Positions 52,101 through 56,330 of a DNA stretch of 56,330 bases are shown here, piece after piece. The stretch is from NCBI GenBank assembly GCA_964437445.1, contig CAYTGR010000033.1:1-56330 (forward strand). Reading direction: 5' to 3'. The notes below the pieces were generated by a model. It searched no databases, was not told where the DNA came from, and saw only the letters and a program-made list of their open reading frames with translations. This DNA comes from CAYTGR01 sp964437445. Its GTDB lineage: Bacteria > Chloroflexota > Anaerolineae > B4-G1 > SLSP01. The position numbers and the translations under genes are program-made. Each line of letters starts with the position of its first letter. Position 1 is the first letter of the stretch.

Positions 52101-53445
52101 CCCCCTCCTGCTGGTGGATGATGACCGCTGGTACCAGATGGAAGGCCGCTATCAGGCCGCGTTAGACCGGGCCGGCATCCCTTACGACGTGTGGGACACG
52201 CGCCACAATGCCGGCGGCGCGCCGGACGCTGGCTCACCGCTGACAGCGACGTTGATCCGGTATCCCCTCATCGTCTGGTTCACCGGCTATGATTGGTACG
52301 AGCCGGTTACGGCGGGCGAAGAGGCGGCTCTGCTGGACTATCTGGATCAAGGCGGGCGGTTGTTCCTTTCGGCGCAGGATTTCCTGTATTACCACGGCGA
52401 CGGGCCGCTGGCGACACGGCTGGGGGTCGCCACCTGGGCTGAGGATTGGGCGCCGACCACGGCGGCCGGCGTGCCTGATCAGGTAGCGGGCGGGCTGTGG
52501 GGGCCGGTGCCGCTCCATTATCCTTTCAGTAACTGGTCGGATAGCGTGGAACCGGCGCCGGCCGCAGCGCCGGTGGTGCGCGACGCGCAGGGTGCGCCGC
52601 TGGGGATTGCTGCCGGCGGTGAAGTCTCCGCCACCTGGCGCGCGCTCTTCTACGGCTTCCCGGTGGAGACGGTGTTGACCGAGACGCTGCCGTTGGTCCT
52701 GGAGCGGGCGGTAGATTGGCTGGCGCCGCCAGGGCTGAGCGACTGGGTAATCACGCCAACCGTGCCGCTGCCCGGCGAGCGAGTCACCGCCACATTGCGG
52801 CTGTTCCAGGATGCGCCGGCCACGCTGACCGTGGCGTTGACCGCTACCTTCCCGGCCGCGTTGACTCTGGACGCCGGTGCCCCGCCGCTTACCTGGAGCG
52901 GCACACTGGCGCCGCGCGCGCCGCTCACGCTGACGTGGGGGCTGACGGTCGCGGCGGAGGCTCCGGCCGGGCTGCCGCTCACGCCGACTGTGGCGCTGGC
53001 CCTGCCGGCGTGGGGCCTGACGCTTCACCGTGAGGCCCCCCTGCGGGTCGCCGCGCCCGATCTGGCGGCCAGTGGCTGGCTCTCGCCGGCGGGAAGCCGG
53101 CTCGTGACCGGACAGCCGGTCACGCTGACTGTGGTGCTGCGGAACCAGGGGCCAACGGCGGCCATCAGCGGCACGGCGCAGGTCTGGCTGATGAAGGGGT
53201 TGACGCCTCTCACCGTAACCATCCCGCCGACGCGCGGGGTGAGCCTGGCGCTGTGGGCGGGGACGCTGGCCGCCGGTGAAGTCCAAACGCTGCCCGTGCC
53301 GCTCAAAGCCTGGCCGCGCGAGGGGGCGCTGCGGGCGGATCTGCTGGTGGCCGATGGCCTGGGCTGGCGCTGGGAACAGCGGCTCTGGTTGGAAGTAACG
53401 CCGTTAAAAGTCTACTTGCCTGTAATACTGCGCGGAGCTCGGTAA
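49186..53445 (+). CDS. Secreted subtilisin-like serine protease, multidomain
   Basis: This is a 1419-residue exported S8 peptidase. Signal peptide (1-30), inhibitor-I9-like propeptide (about 35-155), a low-complexity linker (158-183) encoded by a heptamer array, then the subtilase domain with D211 (GMDTGVD), H256 (HGHGTH), oxyanion N350 (AAGNDG) and S420 (GNGTSMATPH). Two carboxypeptidase-regulatory-like domains (about 487-670) follow, and two copies of a domain starting LLLVDSGVWYYES and LLLVDDDRWYQME with DYLD-GGRL(L/F)LS, separated by a beta-sandwich. The end is VYLPVILRGAR. All triad residues are present, so it should be active. The ATG follows AAAGGGG. A perfect terminator begins directly after the stop. 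Confidence 0.94.
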   Translation: MSKPWIRLGGWLALLAWSVTGWPAVSAVQAAPPTPLVEPALARALAEPAAEPLRVVVTLRSPAGPEPLARAAASGADVGTRRAVLVNALQATFGRSLPAVEPLLAQAEAAGALLARRDLWVINGLALTARPDLVRTLAASPAVAELRLDHYRQYVSEQPSAFSLQPSAFSRQSTSNFQPSTSTWGVTQIRAPEVWATLGISGTGAVVAGMDTGVDWQHPALQAQYRGNLGPGLVNHAASWYDAVKGGTYPYDDHGHGTHTLGTAVGSGGIGVAPAARWIAVKVLSGDGYGYDSWIHAGFQWLLAPGGNPALAPDVVNASWGNANGANTTFQADIAALVAAGIFPVFAAGNDGPSPGSLGSPASLPGVFAVGASDPDQAVASFSSRGPSPFGEVKPYVVAPGVNVVSSVPGGVYQAGNGTSMATPHVVGVAALLRTISPTVAVATMAQLITQTAVPLTTTLPNNDSGWGRVDAFAAAVALNQAGLVSGTVLGAGQPLPGALVAAAPHGAGRPAQTLAAADGGYRLALLPAWYDLTASAFGYAPQTVYGVQAITGTTRQVDFNLAVLPTGRLQGQVRVEPGHTVPTRPVVLRALGTPVTTTLDAGGAYTLTLPAGTYTVEVRGNGYRVVTATVPVVAGTTTGQDFALTAAPTLLLVDSGVWYYESQIDYWRAALEALRYAYAEQRIKVFADIPLSTTLAAYDIVLWSAPRDAPGLIGAGEALQDYLDGGGRLLLSGQDVAFYDAGGYLLSWPEPYLYDRLGVWFAADDAPARTLTGLAAFESLTVTIAGGDGADNQRYPDEVTLREPGKAALVWRYPDGLGGGVGASICTPYRALFFSFGYEAIAGAAVRQEVLERSLTWLQAAPLTAGLVLAADSAPQIALPGERVTHTLTLRHIGQAGPPDAFTVTLTGATWPTTVMPATALLTPCETLTLTVVVTIPPTTGINAADRVTVAVTSALVPQGPVAVLHTKTPAPLLLVDDDRWYQMEGRYQAALDRAGIPYDVWDTRHNAGGAPDAGSPLTATLIRYPLIVWFTGYDWYEPVTAGEEAALLDYLDQGGRLFLSAQDFLYYHGDGPLATRLGVATWAEDWAPTTAAGVPDQVAGGLWGPVPLHYPFSNWSDSVEPAPAAAPVVRDAQGAPLGIAAGGEVSATWRALFYGFPVETVLTETLPLVLERAVDWLAPPGLSDWVITPTVPLPGERVTATLRLFQDAPATLTVALTATFPAALTLDAGAPPLTWSGTLAPRAPLTLTWGLTVAAEAPAGLPLTPTVALALPAWGLTLHREAPLRVAAPDLAASGWLSPAGSRLVTGQPVTLTVVLRNQGPTAAISGTAQVWLMKGLTPLTVTIPPTRGVSLALWAGTLAAGEVQTLPVPLKAWPREGALRADLLVADGLGWRWEQRLWLEVTPLKVYLPVILRGAR
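49663..49732 (+). repeat. In-gene heptamer array, 10 units
   Basis: Ten contiguous units from TCAGCCT to ACGTCTA lie between the propeptide and the catalytic domain of the subtilase. They encode a Ser/Phe/Gln-rich linker with the recurring peptide QPSAFS. The TCAGCCT unit has no stop codon in any frame. Confidence 0.92.
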
Positions 53446-53483
53446 AGTCAGGGGCCGGCACGCAGACGTGCCGGCCCCTGACT
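53446..53483 (+). terminator. Strong terminator hairpin
   Basis: A perfect 17-bp stem, AGTCAGGGGCCGGCACG (53446-53462) with its complement at 53467-53483 and a 4-nt loop, begins at the base after the protease stop codon. It lacks a long U-tract. Confidence 0.85.
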
Positions 53484-53523
53484 ATTCACTGCAAAGACAA
53501 CTTAGTAAATAGCGCACGAATTT

Positions 53524-53778
53524 TCACGAGTGCACTAACACGACCTGGAAAGTCTGCCCCAAGGGTTGAAACTGAGCTGTCTCTTGTCGGCTTAATTGCA
53601 GCCGAATCTTCTCAAACTGGTTAATGGTTTCCTTTGAATATAACCTTTCCCCGCAATGCAAACATACCTCGGCTTCAACGATTACTACCGCAGTATGTTT
53701 CCCGCCGCGCACCAATTTCTCAACTTCTTTGCAGGTCATTTCACTGCCACATACTGGACAATGGTCAAAAGGTAACAT
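53524..53778 (-). CDS. YgiT-type zinc-finger antitoxin (MqsA N-terminal-like)
   Basis: This is an 84-residue protein with two CxxC zinc-binding pairs (CPVCG near 7-11, CLHCG near 40-44), the YgiT/MqsA-type zinc finger found in antitoxins. There is no C-terminal helix-turn-helix of full MqsA; the rest is a short alpha-helical tail. The ATG at 53778 follows AAGGAG by eight bases and overlaps the end of the toxin gene by 14 bp, a typical toxin-antitoxin arrangement. Base composition is clearly lower in GC than the neighbours, suggesting transfer. Confidence 0.82.
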   Translation of the reverse strand: MLPFDHCPVCGSEMTCKEVEKLVRGGKHTAVVIVEAEVCLHCGERLYSKETINQFEKIRLQLSRQETAQFQPLGQTFQVVLVHS

Positions 53779-54100
53779 CTTTCGGTCTCCTTGTTCTCCA
53801 TTCAATCCAACGGCTTGGATCCGGCCGATACACCGTAATCAAAACCGCCCACCCGTTAGCCTGATTATAGGCCCAAACGCTATGGATTGGCTCTTCGTGA
53901 AACGTCTTCCCATAGATCAAATAGATCAAACAACTCGGATAAGGTTTATCCGTTGGATAATCCTCAATCACTTCACCCTGGAAAACACTGATGAAAATCT
54001 CATCAAACGAAAGATGATCCGCTTGCGCTTCCTCATCGGCGTGATCTGCAATTCTGATATGGCCACGCCGAATTGCGCCAATAATATCTTCTATATTCAC
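53765..54100 (-). CDS. DUF4258 toxin candidate
   Basis: This is a 111-residue protein of the DUF4258 family, commonly encoded just upstream of YgiT-type zinc-finger antitoxins and related to RelE/MqsR-like mRNA interferases. The core runs RIADHADEEAQADHLSFDEI (typical H-x-x-x-E helix) to IHSVWAYN and AVLITVYRPDPSRW. I place the start at the GTG at 54100, behind AAGTGAG; a TTG one codon earlier is an alternative. The gene is AT-richer than its neighbours. The antitoxin start overlaps its end. RNA cleavage is inferred from the family only. Confidence 0.8.
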   Translation of the reverse strand: MNIEDIIGAIRRGHIRIADHADEEAQADHLSFDEIFISVFQGEVIEDYPTDKPYPSCLIYLIYGKTFHEEPIHSVWAYNQANGWAVLITVYRPDPSRWIEWRTRRPKDVTF

Positions 54101-54145
54101 CAAAGTCTCACTTTTTTCAACAAGGGACCATTGTGGTAAATTCCG

Positions 54146-54793
54146 TCATTCCAGGCGGCGGACCACCATCACCACTTTGCCCTGGATGAGCACCTGTTCG
54201 GCCGGGTAGTACATCGGCTTCATCGTGGGATTGGCCGGCTGCAAGCGGACCCGGCTGCCTTCGTAATAGACCTTCTTGAGGGTGGTCTCGCCGGTGGACG
54301 GCAGCCAGACGGCGGCCATTTCACCGTTTTCCACCCGCTCTTGATGGCGCAGGATGACCAGGTCGCCATCGTTCACCAGGGCATCAATCATTGACTCGCC
54401 CTGCACGGTGAGCGCGAAGAGGTCAGAGACATCGCGGCCAAAAAGCGCCCGGTTGAGCTCCACCGTTTCCTCGCCCGGGAGGGCATCCACAGGGATAGGC
54501 TGGCCAGCGACAATATATCCCAGGTAAGGAATAGAAATCGCGTTCTCGTTATGGTAGATGGCTTCCGGGTTCAACGTTTCACCCGTCAGCCGGATGCCGC
54601 GCGAGATGGAACGATCGCGGGTGATGTGCCCTTTTTCCTCTAACCGGTCCAGGTAATAGGTCACCAGCGACGTAGACTTGATCCCCACAGCGTCCCCGAT
54701 CTCCCGCACGGTCGGGGGATAGCCGCTTTGCTCCAGATAGCTCTGGATGAAATTTAAAACCCGCTGTTGGCGTTCCGGCAGCTCTATGCTCAT
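54146..54793 (-). CDS. lexA: SOS repressor LexA
   Basis: This is a 215-residue LexA. The winged-helix DNA-binding domain (1-70) holds PPTVREIGDAVGIKSTSLVTYYLDRLEEKG. The autocleavage site is A96-G97 in YIVAGQPIP, and the catalytic dyad is S134 in VQGESMIDA and K173 in TLKKVYY. When RecA filaments form, LexA cuts itself and releases SOS genes. The ATG at 54793 follows AGGAGG; the open frame extends 52 codons upstream, but through the promoter and operator. A GAAC-N4-GTTC site lies between the -35 and -10 boxes, so it should repress itself. Its stop lies 46 bp from the toxin gene start. Confidence 0.97.
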   Translation of the reverse strand: MSIELPERQQRVLNFIQSYLEQSGYPPTVREIGDAVGIKSTSLVTYYLDRLEEKGHITRDRSISRGIRLTGETLNPEAIYHNENAISIPYLGYIVAGQPIPVDALPGEETVELNRALFGRDVSDLFALTVQGESMIDALVNDGDLVILRHQERVENGEMAAVWLPSTGETTLKKVYYEGSRVRLQPANPTMKPMYYPAEQVLIQGKVVMVVRRLE

Positions 54794-54886
54794 GGGTATC
54801 CTCCTGAAAATAGGGATGGGGGAACCGGCTCTGGGTCTGCAAAACTGCCTCCCCCTGAAATCCCAAATATCCCAACTGTTATCCCA

Positions 54887-54915
54887 ATTATAATAGAACA
54901 TTAGTTCAATGTCAA
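54887..54915 (-). promoter_or_regulatory. lexA promoter, consensus sigma-70
   Basis: On the minus strand TTGACA (54915-54910) and TATAAT (54892-54887) with a 17-bp spacer: both boxes match the consensus exactly. Confidence 0.9.
54896..54907. promoter_or_regulatory. LexA operator (GAAC-N4-GTTC)
   Basis: GAACATTAGTTC is a palindrome matching the core of the Gram-positive-type LexA box and lies in the spacer of the lexA promoter. Confidence 0.85.
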
Positions 54916-55018
54916 GACCCTTTTGGGAGGAAATTTTTTCAGGAGGCAAGGTTTAGAATGAGGCGTTTGAGGGCAAGGGTCGTCCGCCGTCTCCTGGCGG
55001 TGCCGGTAGCCACTGGAG

Positions 55019-56143
55019 TTACGTAAGCGCCCGCCGATAGAGCCGGTGCGTTTTGTAGAAATCCACCCCCAGATCGCGCAGTTCGCGTAGCATCCGGTCG
55101 TTGTTAGCGCCGATCTGGACAAGATCCACGTGGGCGAAGCCGCCGGCGGTGATGCTTTTGTGCATTTCGCTGAACAGCAGCGCTGTCCCCCCCAGACCGC
55201 GATACTCCTCCACCATCCCGGCCCCGTTCACGTTGACCCACGGGGTGCGGCGCAGCTCGCGCAGCATCTCTGCCCAGCCGAAGGGGAAAAAGCGCCCGCC
55301 GGTCCGTTGCACCGCCGCTGAAATATCGGGATAGGCGAAAAGGAAACCGACCGGCCGGTCATCTTTGAGCACCAGCTTGATCAGGCGCGGATCGGCAAAC
55401 CAGAGCAGCTGGTCAGCAATGGCCTGTACTTCCTCGTCGGTGAGCGGGACGTTGCCGGGCGTGCCCTGGATGGCGCTGTTGTACATCGCTTTCAGGTTGG
55501 GAATGAGCGCCCGGAGGTCGCGCCGCCGTTGGAAGCGGGCCACGCGCAGCCCGCGCCGCCGTTGGATGACCTCGGCCAGCTGATGAATCCGCTCCGGGAA
55601 CGGTGCATACCCGTCCAGGTAGCCGGAGAGCACGTCGTTCTGGAGCGCAAATCCGACCGCTTCTACCAGCGCCGGGTAATAATCCAGGTTATAGGGAATG
55701 CCAAACGCCGGGCGGTGCTCAAATCCGTCCACAAGCAAGCCCTGCCCATCCAGCGCGCTGAACCCTTTAGGGCCGACGATCTGTTCCAGCCCGCGCGCTC
55801 GCGCCCAGGTGAACGCAGCATCAAAGAGCGCCCGCGCTATCGCCGGGTCGTTTTCGCATTCAAACAGGTAGAAAAAGGCCGTCCGCTCGTGATTATAATC
55901 ATTGTAATGGCGGTTCTCCAGCACCGCCAGGCGGCCCACCGGCTGCCCGCTTGTCTCCAACGCCATAAAAAAAGCCGCCTCCGAGTGACGGTAGAAGGGA
56001 TGGCGGCGGTCTAACATGCGGCGGGCCTCAGGCGCGAGCGGCGGCACCCACTGGGGGCAGGCGCGATAGAGCCGGAAGGGAAACTCCAAGAAGCGCTGCA
56101 CCTGACGACGGTCAGTAGTTTCTACAGTTACAATTTGCCCCAC
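55019..56143 (-). CDS. GNAT-fold N-acyltransferase-like protein (YghO-like)
   Basis: This is a 374-residue cytoplasmic protein, much larger than a single GNAT domain. Residues 1-190 (FPFRLYRACPQWVPPL, the sequence YLFECENDPAIARALFDAA, GPKGFSALDGQGLLVDGF) and 210-374 (LVLKDDRPVGFLFAYPD, GAGMVEEYRGLGGTALLF) look like two GNAT-like halves, as in the YghO-type hypothetical proteins. The function is unknown; acyl transfer is inferred from fold. A GTG start at 56143 is used, five bases after GAGGAGG, inside the leader repeat shared with the first gene of the window. Confidence 0.82.
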   Translation of the reverse strand: MGQIVTVETTDRRQVQRFLEFPFRLYRACPQWVPPLAPEARRMLDRRHPFYRHSEAAFFMALETSGQPVGRLAVLENRHYNDYNHERTAFFYLFECENDPAIARALFDAAFTWARARGLEQIVGPKGFSALDGQGLLVDGFEHRPAFGIPYNLDYYPALVEAVGFALQNDVLSGYLDGYAPFPERIHQLAEVIQRRRGLRVARFQRRRDLRALIPNLKAMYNSAIQGTPGNVPLTDEEVQAIADQLLWFADPRLIKLVLKDDRPVGFLFAYPDISAAVQRTGGRFFPFGWAEMLRELRRTPWVNVNGAGMVEEYRGLGGTALLFSEMHKSITAGGFAHVDLVQIGANNDRMLRELRDLGVDFYKTHRLYRRALT

Positions 56144-56148
56144 TGTGG

Positions 56149-56246
56149 CCTCCTCTGAAAATAGAAACCAGTTAGGGAGTGAGTAGAGAGCAGAATAGTG
56201 AGTAGAGAGCAGAAAGTAGAAGTCCCTGCTTACCGCTCATGGCTCA
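56149..56246 (-). repeat. Leader repeat plus heptamer array
   Basis: On the minus strand the sequence passes from heptamers of the GTGAGTA/GAGAGCA family (56179-56246, one 5-nt phase slip at 56193-56197) into ACTCACTCCCTAACTGGTTT and then TATTTTCAGAGGAGG (56163-56149), which supplies the ribosome-binding site of the gene at 56143. Confidence 0.82.
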
Positions 56247-56254
56247 CCTTTGAA

Positions 56255-56330
56255 AAGGATGAAGGATGAAGGCGGAAGGATGAAATCTCCTCTGAAAATA
56301 ACGCTCTTCGTTTGTAGTCAGGCGCTTCAG
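56255..56330 (+). repeat. Composite repeat: AAGGATG heptamers plus R1
   Basis: AAGGATG, AAGGATG, AAGGCGG and AAGGATG (56255-56282), then AAATCTCCTC and an R1 element starting at 56310 and cut by the window end. It matches 38012-38090 nearly base for base. Confidence 0.85.

Noticed and set aside
53446..53523. Possible small RNA after the protease stop
   Set aside because: The perfect hairpin is explained as the protease terminator, and no promoter is seen.
54794..54949. 52-codon N-terminal extension of LexA
   Set aside because: It would run through the -10 box and operator; LexA length and AGGAGG support the ATG at 54793.

Overview
The window looks like a scaffolded contig from an uncultured Chloroflexota bacterium (Anaerolineae/Caldilineae-like). 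The evidence is high-GC coding sequence, Thr/Pro-rich lipoproteins, very large secreted beta-helix proteins with CSLREA and Calx-beta domains, and the YLPLVLR-type motif seen near the ends of many secreted proteins of this phylum. This assignment is inference from gene content, not a database result. Three runs of exactly 100 N are scaffold gaps. Two are flanked by identical 55-bp sequences and close in frame when collapsed, so the genes across them are probably intact.

Layout: 42-8186 (+) carries an enolase-superfamily epimerase, a HerA/FtsK-like ATPase, a two-component pair, a membrane-fused spermidine-synthase-like protein and an acetyltransferase. 8465-9652 (+) is a DUF3048 lipoprotein that converges through a perfect terminator on a PfkB kinase, an acetyltransferase and a GH4 glycosidase (-). 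13029-15544 (+) is a secreted SGNH-like/glycosidase-like protein with a one-base frameshift in its leader. It converges on an MFS transporter and a PIG-L deacetylase (-). 18057-27611 (+) holds a propeller lipoprotein, a small membrane protein, a giant beta-helix/Calx-beta surface protein and a 71-residue protein.

27710-41555 (-) is a run of 13 genes. Read 5' to 3' they are SDR reductase, KAS III-like enzyme, CoA-transferase, small protein, alpha/beta hydrolase, thiolase, DUF35 OB-fold partner, second hydrolase, then a branched-chain-amino-acid-type ABC transporter (LivK, G, F, H, M). It is probably uptake and CoA-dependent metabolism of a small acid or related substrate; the substrate is not readable from sequence. 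41625-48566 (-) holds a small protein, an LPxTG-like anchored protein, a second beta-helix/PKD/CARDB surface protein and a MalT/SARP-type regulator. 49186-53445 (+) is a subtilisin-like secreted protease. The right end (-) carries a low-GC toxin-antitoxin pair, lexA with a textbook promoter and operator, and a large GNAT-like protein.

The most striking signal is not a gene. About twenty loci carry degenerate tandem repeats with a strict 7-nt period but different unit families (TCACGTT, TCACGCA, GTGAGCA, TCAAACG, CCACAGA, GGCGAAT, AAGGATG, TCAGCCT). In the 13-gene minus-strand run every intergenic gap longer than 10 nt contains such an array, and five genes have their stop codon inside one. 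Two arrays lie in frame inside large secreted proteins. The arrays are mixed with dispersed palindromic elements and a shared leader containing the ribosome-binding site. No tRNA, rRNA, CRISPR array or transposase was seen.
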